This document shows, one piece after another, positions 40,101 through 51,174 of a stretch of DNA of 64,000 nt (within the stretch, counting starts at the first letter, position 1; each line of letters starts with the position of its first letter). Under the pieces are notes generated by a model. That model was given only the letters and a program-made list of their open reading frames with translations. It did not search any database and had not been told where the DNA came from. The stretch spans positions 26,034,501 to 26,098,500 of the forward strand of contig CP141146.1 in assembly GCA_035235625.1 (NCBI GenBank), read 5' to 3'. Both the position numbers and the translations under genes were made by a program. Source of the stretch: Saururus chinensis (taxonomy: Eukaryota; Streptophyta; Magnoliopsida; Piperales; Saururaceae).

Positions 40101-40424
40101 ATTGGAGAGAACCCGGTCGGGGGACATACTCCTCATCCATCCATAGCTACACCCGCTTCATCTCATGGCCAGCTCCCATCACCACCTCATGCTAACCAAA
40201 AGTTGTCAACATCTAAACAATTCCCACAGGTAGTAGATAAGTTGGGTGGTAAGGAAATCAGGAAGATGCGTCATCCATGTCCAATCCAGTCGAAGATCAG
40301 CCATCTAACCCCAAAGGGGAAGAGAAAGAAGAAAATGAGACAAGTGGTTGAGCTCAGTGCATGTGCGCTTGAGGACAAATTGCGCAAGAGACCAATCGCA
40401 GTGGTCAAAGTCGCACCATTGTAG
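37134..40424 (+). pseudogene. MURA-type MULE transposase, decayed
   Basis: Cuts and pastes MULEs by a DDE mechanism. Parts in order: an N-terminal PB1-like domain (37134-about 37470; WGVEWDASRHKYDC), an acidic linker, the DNA-binding region (38471-38706; FEFKVKYSNKSRFTVVC, GCPWRLHA), the transposase core (38971-39354; CIDGTFLKGRYKGTLF, ILSDQHRSI, GYCAFHISQNM), a SWIM zinc finger (39760-39830; CTCGKFQQMELPCEHA), then a CCHC knuckle near 40045-40095 (CRTCK, YGHYSNTC) and a basic tail. Introns are likely at about 38014-38098 and 38233-38330. A frameshift lies near 38470-38480, and in-frame stops occur near 38703, 38944, 39352, 39475, 39828 and 40066. Several fit C-to-T change (CGA to TGA, CAG to TAG, CAA to TAA). 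The start ATG sits right behind a splice acceptor. Confidence 0.9.
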
Positions 40425-41732
40425 TTTGCTTGACGACATATTTTGGAAAACTTTTATTTCTGATTGTGGCACAATATGTTGGCAATTCAACCATAAATTC
40501 CATGTGCAGAAACTTCATCTCTCAACGTGTTTTTTTGTCTAAATTAATATAAGGCAATACTTCAAGTACCAGTTTATAATAGCAATCTCCTTATTTATCA
40601 CCAGGCAAATTGGTCAATAAAATGTACATCGTCAATCCCAGGTTCCCGAGGTGATTGTGAAGCCCTGAAGCTTCAAGCATATGAATGCTGCCATGCTATT
40701 TTGCACTTTTTTTTAAAAAAATTCATGCTCTTTGCCTTGATATAGCTTCCTCAATTGCAACGAGTCCAAGTCTACTAAAAGTGTCTAATGTACATGCACA
40801 AATTTTAGTGGGCCAATTTAGTGTACAAGTAGAACTGCATTTCCATTTTATGATCTTTTACTAGCATAGCTTGTGAGATGTATGAACAATCAAACAACAT
40901 TTTAATACATCCTCTTCTTCACAGATTGCAAATGATATTTTACCTGATTAAGAAAAGAGCAAAAAAACAGAGGCAACAAGACAGTAATATATATTCTGGT
41001 CTCCATCATGATTCATGACTGAGACATGCCTCCCACTCCATATTGTTTAATCTAGAATTAGGTGGCCAGTGGCCTATTACAAAATCTCACTAATACCTTT
41101 CAGAGACGACCAACCACCGAAACCAAATGCACATAATCTCTTCGTCCTGCAACACCTAATTGACTACAGTATTTGTTTTAATATTTTAATCAAGTGATGC
41201 CTCCATATTTGAGTTCTGTCCCAAAGGGATTTCATAGGCAAATCCCCTGTTATCTGAACGAATACATATTTTAGCAATGACACATCTGTATCGGCTAAAC
41301 GAAATTATGAACGTATTGATTCTTATGAATCACAAATTCTTAACTACTCAACGGTCTTCATTACTGCACATGCACATTTTGGACCATATCTAACCAATCA
41401 TGAACAATATCTCATTCATATCGTACCATCAAATACCGCAATGCCACCTGTCCATTATCATCTATAGTTAACCGATGTGTTATCAGAACAACGTCATACA
41501 AAGAATATTGATTTCTCATCAATCAAATTCAGCCAAAAACTATACAAAACCATCAAATTCTATTAGTCTTGTAACAACACAAATAACTTCAAGATTCACC
41601 TTAAACATTAATCAATTATGGTACTCCTCTATAAAGTATTCATACAAACCATCAGTGAAACACAAACTGAATCACATAGTCAAGGACAAACACTATCAAG
41701 TTAATCCACATCTACTGTCAAGAAAATGGTCA
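40425..41732. other. Spacer between the two MULE genes
   Basis: AT-rich, no recognised protein; presumably the two 3' UTRs. A 187-residue plus-strand frame (41475-42038) overlaps the protease gene in antisense and is a by-product. Confidence 0.5.
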
Positions 41733-43683
41733 TCATATGGAATTTTGCAGAATTTGGTATGCAACCCTATGTCTCATGAAGTGAATGTCCTCTCTGGTAA
41801 AGCGAAAGTGGTACCCATGCGACAGGTACCACATATAAATGCATACACAGACACCGCAATCATTGTTGTTGATTTGTTGTGGCTATTCGGTTATCTCTCT
41901 CACCGGGAGGCGCAAGGTAGTAGCTCTTGTATATCCCAATTTCAACAAAACTATTGGCAAAACATGTCTAAGAATCCCCAATTTCATGTAGTATTGATCT
42001 ACCTCAACCACAGAGTAATATGGGTCCATGATGTATAGGACATCCTTCCTCAAGTCTAGAAGAATGAGAGTCCAATGGTTACTGTTTACATGAAGAGGGA
42101 AGTGGTGGACCTCATATTCCCAAAAGTCTTTCTCATTCACCTTCATCAACTTCATCATATTGGTTGGAACTTCTAGCCATGCGTCTGCAACAGCGGCTCT
42201 GGAGACAGTTGCATCCTTTTCCTTCATTGATGCGTAAATGCTGAGGAGGGTAGATGCATCCATCCTCATAAGCTCCTGTGGAATTATCAACAGACGTCAG
42301 TCAAGTAGTTAGCCGTTGTCAGTTAAATATGATATTAAAAACAAAAGAAGGCCTACCATAAAATATACAAGATGGAAGGCTTGCTTATTAGTTGGGTTCC
42401 CAAGGGCCTTCTTCCGCAATGCCAGCACATACGCATCAATATGCTATATCAGATGAATCGAACATCGAATTAGTATAGTATATAATAGGGATGAAAATAT
42501 GAACCACTATTATTATGTACAACTAAAATTTGCACATACATTATCCCAAAGCCACCTATGCTCAGAAAATTCTTCAGCCCTATAGCGGATTGGACAATCT
42601 CCTCATCAGACTCAGCTTGTGTCAACTCTAAGCGCCTGTGCACCAACACCTAAAAGACAAAAAAATATATTCATTATTAGTCATCATATATGTCGTTTGC
42701 AAATTATAAGTCATTCTAAGTCGACAAACGACAATATATTACCTTCTCTCCGCCAAAAATTGCTTTGTCAATTGCATCATAACTGGGCTTCTTATAGTTG
42801 GCCCAATTCAGCATTCTAGGATAAACATCTTGTACTCTTCTCACACATAAGTCCCTAAGTAGAGGAATCCTTTCCATTGCCCAAACCTTCATATTCAAAC
42901 CATGGACATAAATGTCATAATTGCATATGCAACATAGTACATTAAAACCTCAATCAAAATAACAAAAAAAAAACGTACCAACAGTGCCGGTACAAATCCA
43001 TGCACAATGTAAATGGTTTTGGTAAGAGACTTCCTTGCTTCCTCCAAGCCATGGAGGGTGTCCCAATATGTAATATTACCCCATGGATATGAATAGAATT
43101 CCTCCACATCATCAACCAACAAAAAAAACCTCCGGTCCACCTTATGATCCCACCCTCTGCCCACAATGAAAGAAGCCAACACTAGTATGTGGGCCAACTT
43201 CACCGCGTCTTCATCACTTTTGCTTATGATGATTTTTTGGTATATCTGCTCCTTCGTAATGTGAAGCTTCTCTTTGCCGAACACCCTACAAAGTAGGGAG
43301 TCCTTTCTAAAAACTTTTGGCATTGTTGGAAGGGATGGGAGCACATCAGCCATACGCAGACCGGTTACTTGGGCAAATTCTATGTGTAACAACTTCATCG
43401 AATAGGCTTCCGTCACTTGAAACCTATACTCTCCTTGATGCATTTTTATGATGTGGTGCAAGGCTTGAAGTGGGAACATGAACTTCTCTATGTCTAGCTG
43501 CATGTATTTGCCGAAACATGATCTTTTGAATAGTGTTGCTTGTCTTCTATGCTTATTTAAATGCTCTTTGAGCCTCCGTATGTAAGAATATGTTGATTTG
43601 GGTTGAGGGTCGCCCAAATGGGCTCTACCCTTATCACTTTCAACTGGCTTGAAGATCATTTCCACATTACTTGGTAGCTTCAC
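41733..43683 (-). pseudogene. DUF1985 plus Ulp1-like (C48) cysteine protease gene in the MULE
   Basis: Ulp1-family enzymes cleave SUMO or similar ubiquitin-like tags; the role of transposon-borne copies is unknown. On the minus strand the first clear exon (43683 to about 42980) encodes a DUF1985 domain (KRSCFGKYMQLDIEKFMF, EFAQVTGLRM, FIVGRGWDHKVDRRFFLLVDD). The next exon, about 42898-42742, has the linker VWAMERIPLLRD, YPRMLNWANYKKPSYD. A short one is at about 42650-42545. The last (42290-41733) is the protease: HHFPLHVNSNHWTLILLDL with catalytic His, LYIMDPY with Asp, then PQQINNNDCGVCVC with the oxyanion Gln and catalytic Cys (codon at 41856-41858), ending at the TGA at 41733. One in-frame TAG (41883-41885) falls just before the Gln-Cys block. 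An acceptor precedes 43683, so a leader exon near the right TIR is likely. Confidence 0.85.
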
Positions 43684-43899
43684 CCTGTAATGTTTAACCG
43701 TTCACTTAAATGGTCATGCACTTGGTATCTTCAAGCTGACCATGGGTCATAATTTGGCATGTAACCCACACGCACAACATACATATCGGCAAATATTTAA
43801 GTGAGCAACACCTATTTTGAATCACACAATCAAATTTTGTAGTATATCAAACAAATGCACCAAACACACAATATCAGTTTGACAATATAACTTATGTAC

Positions 43900-45100
43900 A
43901 CTGTCCAAATAATCAAACACACAATATCAGTTAGGCCCTATCAGTTAACATTGTTTTAAGTAGGTGTACTTGCTTAAAGGGTCTACCCTTGATTTTCATA
44001 ATATCACATATCACAGAGGATGGTAAAAAATGGACACTAGTTAGCAAACAATTTACATATGTAGCCTACAGTCGACACAATGCACTTTGTACACCAATAA
44101 AAGATGCCTAAAGACTAACAGTCAACAGTTAGGGTCTATCAGTTAACATTGTTTTAAGCAGGTGTACTTGCTTAAAGGGTCTATCCTTGATTTTCATAAT
44201 ATCACATATCACAGAGGAAGGTAAAAAATGGACACTAGTTAGCAAACAATTTACATATATAGCCTACAGCCGACACAATGCACTTTGTACACCAATAAAA
44301 GATGCCTAAAGACTAATAGTCAACAGTTAGGCCCTATCAGTTAACATTGTTTTAAGCAGGTGTACTTGCTTATAGGGTCTACCCTTGATTTTCATAATAT
44401 CACATATCACATTGGAAGGGTAAAAAAAGGCCACTATTGAGCAAACAATTTACAGATATAGCCTATAGCCGTAGACAATGCAATTTGCATAGAAATAAAA
44501 TATGACTAAAGACTACCAGTCAACCGTTAGGACCTATCAGTTAAGCTTGTTTTAAGCATGTGTACTTGCTTAAATGGTCTACCCTTGATTTTCATCATAT
44601 CACATATCACAGAGAATAGTAAAAAAAGGAAACTGTTGAGCAAACAAATTGCAAATGTAGCCTAGCAACTACATTTTGACCCTTCCTTAATTTTGTCACT
44701 TTGTTTTACATTCCATAAAAGTCATCCATGTTAGCTAAGCCCCAAACACACATTATACAATCGAGAACATGAAAGACCCACACTCGTATGAATCTACATA
44801 AATATAGACCTAACTATATCAAGTCTAAAGCCAGCACAATGTACTTTGCACGTCAATAAAAGATGCCTAAATCCCACCAATCAACAGTTAGGCCCTATCA
44901 GTTAACCTTGTTCTAAGCATGTGTCCTTTGTTTAAATGGTCTACCATTCACTAAGCACCAAATACACAATCTACATTTGACAAGATCAATCTACCCATGT
45001 ATATACCAAACTGTATAGAGTTTATTGACCACACAATTTATTTTCAAGACTAAACTATAATGTACCAGTCAACAGTAAGGCCATATCAGTTAAATTTGTT
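43900..45100. repeat. Right subterminal repeat array of the MULE (~198-bp units)
   Basis: The core 'gtcaacagttaggccctatc' then 'agttaacattgtttt' recurs with its GTTAGG at about 43930, 44128, 44326, 44526, 44887 and a diverged copy at 45076. The first four are spaced 198, 198 and 200 bp and share nearly the whole unit ('aggtgtacttgcttaaag', 'catatcacagagga', 'acacaatgcactttgtac'). Inverted, the core equals that of the left array. Confidence 0.9.
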
Positions 45101-45378
45101 TGTGGCATACAATAATGCTTCTAACAGAGCACGGCTCCAACTTAACTAATCCGCTATATTTTTCTTCCTTATCCTACATACAATATTTTGTTGCATCAGA
45201 GATTTCCTTTTTCAAAATTTATCATGAGATCACATACTTCAAATATTTAAATCAAATTTATCTTACGACATCACATACACTACTCATAGCAGTACATATG
45301 TCCAATTTACACACCTATTATGAATTTCATCACACAATCTCAATAAATTTCAAACCAATTTCAATTAACCATACATAG

Positions 45379-45902
45379 TTGGAGGATCTCACTTTGCCAT
45401 TTATGTCGTCTTCTATTGATCAATGGATGGGGAGATTGGTCAGACGGCCAAGTGAAGAGGCAGAATGTAGATTAGGGCAAAACATCGAAATGCGGGATGC
45501 GGCCGGTTGGAAGAGAGGGATGGTGGGAATGGAGCTTAGCAAAATGTCTTCGGAGGGGGGAAAGGTAGCCGCAATGTATTTCTCCGGTTGTCAAATGATT
45601 GCCGCAGTGAGATTGCCGGCGTGGATAGTGAAGGATGGAACAAAATGGGAACTTTCTCTGCAATACCGGAGGAGAAAAAAAATGTGGGACTGGATGACCG
45701 ATAGCGGAGAAGAGGAAGGTGAAGGATGGGATATAAAAGGCTGGAATGCGATTCTCGTAACGGTGGCGAGCGGTCGCAATCGCCGGAGGGAAAACTGAAA
45801 TCTGAATTTTGGGTTGCACCCGGTGAAGTAGGGTCGAGTCTATTCATTTCCATTGCTTAAGGGTATTCTCGGCAATTCAAGCGCGCATTTGGGTAAGTGG
45901 AA
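45379..45902 (-). other. Presumed leader of the protease gene next to the right TIR
   Basis: On the minus strand this is pyrimidine-rich, with overlapping low-complexity frames (45853-45536, 45819-45472), mirroring the leader at 33005-33400. A donor-like 'aaagtgag' on the minus strand near 45395 could start an intron across the repeat array. I do not call a protein. The 139-residue plus-strand frame (45379-45798) is the antisense by-product. Confidence 0.35.
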
Positions 45903-45990
45903 CGTGCATAAGTCTAATTTTGCAAAACTGGAATTCCTTGCCTATTTTTGTAATTCCGGCATTTGTTAAGTCTATTTCTAAAAAATTTTC
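45903..45990 (-). repeat. Right terminal inverted repeat of the MULE
   Basis: Inverted partner of 32897-32978. It is followed by CTCCCCTAT (45991-45999), the presumed 9-bp target duplication. Confidence 0.9.
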
Positions 45991-46305
45991 CTCCCCTATG
46001 CATACAACCAAACCATACAAGGAAAAAACTAGTTAGAGATGTATTGAGCTAGAGCTCTAGCTCCCTGGCCGTTTAGATAATGGTTCTGACCATGATCTGA
46101 TGTCCAGGGAGCCAGAGCTTTCACTACGGCTCTAGCTACACATCTCACCGACCGGGTCCAACTCCCTCCATTATTCCTTTTTATTGCATTGTTCTCTCTT
46201 TCTTACCATGCCAGGGTTTTACACCATGACCCTGCAGCTTCTCCTCCCCCACCTCCTCCTTGCAGGAACTTCACGTGCGTCTGGGTCGCCATTGGTTTGG
46301 ACATG

Positions 46306-46552
46306 AACCGATTCGGGTTTTGCAACAAGAACCTCTCTTACTAAGAAAGGACCAAGGACTTGATCAGCAGAATGACAACTAGGGAGAAGGTGTTGCAGCT
46401 CGGCAACAAGGCTTATGGCATCCCTCGGCCGGGCTTACCACATTGTGAATGGTGTTTCAGATGTGGGGTCCGACATCCACTTTAACAATGTGACTGTTCC
46501 CATAGCCACCAACTTTCATGCTCCTATTCTTAGCGCGGCATCCTTCAACTGA
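46306..46552 (+). pseudogene. Beta-D-xylosidase / arabinofuranosidase (GH3, BXL type) N-terminal fragment
   Basis: Plant BXL enzymes trim xylan and arabinan in cell walls. The fragment reads [46 protein letters not shown], then in another frame [31 protein letters not shown]. These match the start of the GH3 domain, where functional members have a WWSEALHGVS stretch. Here about six residues are missing after EW, with a change of frame at about 46457-46465. There is a stop after NLSY at about 46342 and a TGA after AASFN. No other GH3 exon follows, so this is a dead partial copy. Confidence 0.8.
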
Positions 46553-48061
46553 ATCCTTATGAAAAAAAAAATGGTCGTAGTGTCCCGACCATGTCACATG
46601 TTATAATTAAAGCTTTAATTTTCTTCTGTTTTTTCTGGGTTAAAATGCTTTTGCTCGGGGGTAAGATATACAACTTTAGTTATATTGTTCTGATGTTAAT
46701 CTTTCTACAACTTTGTTTCAAACATCAGCAGAGTAATATTTTTTATGATCATAAATTTGAACATCGGAGTTAAAAAGAAACTCATATAAAATGCTTTTAC
46801 TTTGCTACCAAAATTTGTTGAATATTAATTTTATGGAAGCAGTCCAACAAACAGATGAAAGCTTTCTACATAATTATTTATACTATTGCATACTTAGTAC
46901 AAGAAAAAGTAAACATTATTTTGCAAATTTTATTGTATTCCTTATCTTGTCAATTACCATACATCCCACACTGACCCCTTCTAGTACTCCCAAGCAGAAT
47001 AACCGTGATCCCAATCTATCAAGTCGGGATTTTAGTGATAGTAGTCCTACTCTAGTCCTCCTAATCATAAGTTTTTAGGTTCCCTTTTCATTTATATTGG
47101 GGTGGCCATTTAATCCAATAGTTAATTTCGTATGTACTATAGTAATTAGTTATATGTAAAGAGTATAAAAAGTAAATTTAATGGTGTGGGGTACTTATAG
47201 TCATTCGCAGCTCCTAGTTGACATTAATTTTGGTATCACAATTATTTGTAGTTTATTAAAACTACGTACCAATTAAATGTTGAGAACTATAACTTGCAAG
47301 ATATTAGGGAGTTATCGTCATTCATTTAGCATGTTGGCTAGCTATAAGTTTAGCATAGTTATGATGTATTCATTTTTATTTACATATTCGTCTCTCTAGC
47401 TAGGTGGCTTGCTCTCATCTATATAATATAAATATTAGATGTACACCCCAGGCTGCCGGTTCCGTACTAGAATTTGAATAGGATACCATTGTGGGCACAT
47501 TAGATTTGAGTGTGGGGTGAAGGGAGAGAATGAGTTTCAAAACAAAATTATACTACGTCCATAATGGTCTTCGTTTTTTTGACAACCAAGCTCTTCATTG
47601 ATATAGTTTAATTATCTAATGCATATTGTCTTGTTGATTGTTAAGAAAAGACTTCTTTTCAAATAGTAGCAAAAATGGTTTTTTCTTCGGCAGTTGAAAA
47701 AATTCATACATTTTCTCTATACATTTAGATACTTAATATGCAATCTTTTAGACGTAGTGATAAAGAGAAATTATATATGTATAATATAATGTATTAGCCA
47801 TCAAATGGGATGACATTCATAGGAAAAATGAAAGAAACTTCTGTTTGAATACTATAGCAATCCCCGTGGCTGGTGGGTTGTTTTAGTTATCATTAACTTG
47901 GTACATAGTTGCCCCCCTTTAGAAGTCTTGTATAATTAGGACTGGCTATTCTTTCAAGCAAAGAACATTTGCAGCAATAATATCATAAAGTGAATTTATA
48001 AATATGTAGTACGCAAAAGATGGAATTACTTTAGAGGTCTACCCCATTATGTAAATATATA

Positions 48062-48254
48062 CTCTTCTCGTCCCATAAAGAGTGTTTGGATTTGGAAAAA
48101 CTTGTACCCCATAAAGAGTACAATAAATTGTTCTTAATGAGAAGGCTTTGAAAAGTAAAACTTGTGCTTTTTACCATATTTTAGTTGTGGGCTCCACTGT
48201 TTCTTAAGTTTTACTTGTTTTACAATCCACACACTCTTTCTAGGATAGAGGGAG
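48062..48254. mobile_element. Stowaway-like MITE
   Basis: 193 bp with ends CTCTTCTCGTCCCATAAAG and, inverted, CTCCCTCTATCCTAGAAAG, flanked by TA on both sides (48060-48061 and 48255-48256). The 'ctcccnccgtccca'-type end is typical. Non-coding. Confidence 0.75.
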
Positions 48255-48953
48255 TACATGGTGTGTATAATAGATTTAAGGTAGGGATGACCTGTCCTTC
48301 CCACTAGCCATTTGAGTGAACCATGAATATAATGCAAATCAACTAGTTTACGTTACATCCAGCACCTGTCTCATTTATTATTCTCAAGGGCTGTGAGTTA
48401 TAGGCACACATTCAGTTTTCCCGAGGTTAACTGCTTTTGTCATTGCTTGTCATAATAATATCACACTGTATGTCACAAGATTTTTCATACTTTCCTTAAT
48501 CTCTTACACATCTCTTTAGTTTAAGTTTTTAACTCTCTACAATTCTTTTATGAGATGACATTCTTTTTCAATTTATTTTAATTACTATACACCAATAAGA
48601 TTATATGAATTTTAGCAAAAATAAAAGATTAAATGAATTTGAGAGTTATATTATTCCATTCCATTATCATAATGTCACAAGATTTTTATCAATACATAAC
48701 TACCTCAGAACTACTGTTTTTCATGACAATGTAGAGGAGGATGACAATTAAGCTGGAGAAGATGATGAGGAAGGAGTTTATAAAGTGGATGAAGAAGAAA
48801 TAGGGGATGTTGATAAGGAAGTAGCAACCAAGTGTCCTCAGAAAAAGGTAAAGTGATCTATCTGGTAGATCTAGTTCACTTGGTGTTTAATGCTGGTTAA
48901 ATAATTATTACAAGCTGATGAGTTGGGCATGTATGCCTTCAGGGATATCCACT

Positions 48954-49352
48954 TGTTGGGAATAAAACAACCCATGCCAAGCCAATCCCTCTCAGCGAAA
49001 GAATGAATCGTAGGAATGTCAACAAGAAAGTAAAGAACACAAGAGAATTTAATGTAGTTTGGCCTTGCTACCTACATCCACGGGATCATACAATTCTACT
49101 AGATAAAGAAACAACTACAACGGAGAATTACAAGGACTTCTGTCAGCATCTCTCACACAACTCACAAACGAAAATAGAGCCTCTCTTCTTCCCAAAAGAT
49201 GGCTGAGTTCCTCTTGGTGCGTGGTGGCCTGTTTCTCCTTAGTTGAATACTCATCGACTTTGCCCTTTCTAATCTCTTAATTAGGTTTACAAGGCAAAAG
49301 ACTAAACTGCCCCTAATCACTCAATCAAGTCAATTAGAGCTCACCGCACACA
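48954..49352 (-). repeat. 3' LTR of the copia element
   Basis: 399 bp, paired with 59391-59799. It lies at the low-coordinate end because the element is on the minus strand. Confidence 0.9.
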
Positions 49353-49507
49353 ATCTCCCACTTGAGACCTAATTACTTAAAATCTTCATCAACAACTCTC
49401 CCATTTAAACTAATCCCTGTTGAATCAATTTTTCAAATAGAGACAATTGCAAACAAGACAATTACTCCACTCTTATCTAATGCAACTGTGTGATCCCCGC
49501 CATCTTT

Positions 49508-51130
49508 CTAGTGTAGAAGGCCAATGTCTATTGAGCAAATGCTCAATTTCTCCATCGTCGCCACTTTAGTGAGCATATCCGCTGGATTCTCTTTAGTATG
49601 TATTTTTTCCAAGAATACGTTTTTCTTTTCAACAAGTTCTCTTACAAAATAATACTTGATTTCAATATATTTTGTTATAGCATGAAACACATTGTTCTTT
49701 GCCATATCAATTGCACTTTTATTATCACAATAGATTATACACCTCTATTGAGGTTTATCCAACTCCTTCAAAAATGCCTTTAGACAGAACATCATTATGC
49801 AAGCCTCAGTAGTTGCAATGCACTTTGCCTCAGTAGATGAATTTATTACAGATTTCTACAATTGTGACTGCCAAGTAAAAATACCACTGCCCAATGTGAA
49901 GACAAAACCTGAAGTACTCCTGTTATCTAGATTACCTTCATAATCTGAATGAACAAATCCAACTAAGTTAATTCTAGATCTCCCACCAAAGCATAAAGAT
50001 ATACTCGAGGAATCTTTCCGATATTTAAGAATCCATTTCACTACTTTCCAATGCTCTTCATCTGGGTTGCCACAAACCTTGCTACCTAACGCACAACATA
50101 AGAAATATCTGGTCTAGTGCATGTGGCTACATACATCAATGAACCTACAAGAGATGTATAAGAAACTCTGTTCATGTGACTTCTTTCCTCCTATGCGCTA
50201 GGAGACTGCTCATTAGAAAGCCTGAAGTGAGCCCTCAAGGGGGTATCAACTTGTTTGACACCCAATATGTTGAACTTCATTACGACCTTTTTGACATATT
50301 CTTCCTAGAACAATTTCAACACTTTATGTTCTCTATCTCTTGTAATTCGCATACCAAGGATTTGCTTGGCTGGCCCAAGATACTTCATTGCAAAATTATA
50401 AGACAACTATTTCTTGACCTTCTCAATCTCACCAATATTAGCTCCTGCAATCAACATGTCATCCACATACAACAACGAGAGGAAATAAGAGGTTCTCAAC
50501 CTTTTATAATAACTGCAATGATCAGATAAGCAACAATAAAATCCAATAGACTACATAAACCCATCAAATTTTCGATACCATTGTCTTGGAGCTTTCTTGA
50601 GACCATACAAGCTCTTAGACAACCTGTAAACGATATTCTCCTTCCCTCTTACAACATAACCTTTGGGCTGATGCATATATATCTCCTCTTTTAAGTTACC
50701 ATGCAGGAAAACTGTTTTAACATCCAACAGCTCTAAATGGAGATCTTCAACTACACCAATGGACAACACCATTCTGATAGTATCAATTCTGACAACAGGT
50801 ACAAATATTTCTATATAATCCACTCCATACTTCTGATGAAAGCCTTTGACAACAAGTCTAGCTTTATACCTCTTACTCCTATCATCCTATAAACTTACTT
50901 GTTATATAATGCCTTTTTACCTAGAGGTAGATGAACTAACTCCCAAATCTGATTAGAGATCAATAAATCCATTTCATCCTCCATAGCACACTCCCACTGA
51001 GCTAAAGAGTCTATCCTGTAAGCTTCCTCAAAGCTTTTTGGTTCGCCACTGTTAATCAAGAGTAAATAATTCAAACTGGGATCAAATATGGAATGCATAC
51101 TAGATGTTCTCTCAGGGTTGGAGAGATCAA
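49508..51130 (-). mobile_element. Copia RNase H and reverse transcriptase region
   Basis: Minus-strand translation shows the RNase H C-terminal part (IKYYFVRELVEKKNVFLEKI, ENPADMLTK) near 49500-49700, connection sequence near 49860-50040 (GFVHSDYEGNLDNRSTSGFVF) and the N-terminal RT part near 50551-50823 (DVKTVFLHGNLKEEIYMHQP, LYGLKKAPRQWYRKFD). Near 50940-51060 is the family's pre-RT block (FEEAYRIDSLAQWECAMEDEM). It is a fossil with several breaks. Confidence 0.88.
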
Positions 51131-51174
51131 ATATCCATTTCTTCTTAATCTGACAAGAGTTGCTCCAACTAAGT

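Larger units (their letters stand above)
32897..45990. mobile_element. 13.1-kb Mutator-like element (MULE) carrying a Ulp1 protease gene
   Basis: The ends are inverted repeats of about 82-88 bp beginning GAAAAgTTTTTAGAAATAG (left) and, inverted, GAAAAtTTTTTAGAAATAG (right). They share 'acaaatgccggaatt' and 'aggcaaggaattcc' and differ mainly by a 7-bp insertion. Flanking 9-mers CTCCCCCAC and CTCCCCTAT match at 7 of 9 positions, as expected for an aged MULE target duplication. Inside are a MURA-type transposase on the plus strand (37134-40424) and a DUF1985/Ulp1 gene on the minus strand (41733-43683+), converging. MULEs with Ulp1-like genes are known in plants (the Kaonashi type in Arabidopsis and related elements in melon). 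Both genes are broken here, so this copy is not autonomous. Confidence 0.9.
46000..48953. other. Intergenic with one gene fragment and one MITE
   Basis: Apart from the beta-xylosidase fragment and the MITE listed separately I see no gene. 46590-47080 has open frames rich in hydrophobic residues that I cannot assign. 48721-48860 holds an acidic stretch (GEDDEEGVYKVDEEEIGD) ending in a donor-like 'aaaaggtaaagtg', perhaps an old exon of unknown origin. The last 5 bp, CCACT (48949-48953), are the target duplication of the copia element. Confidence 0.4.

Noticed and set aside
41475-42038. 187-residue plus-strand frame
   Set aside because: It is antisense to the Ulp1 protease exon and has no recognisable domain.
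45379-45798. 139-residue plus-strand frame at the right end of the MULE
   Set aside because: Low-complexity, antisense to the presumed pyrimidine-rich leader, with no family match.
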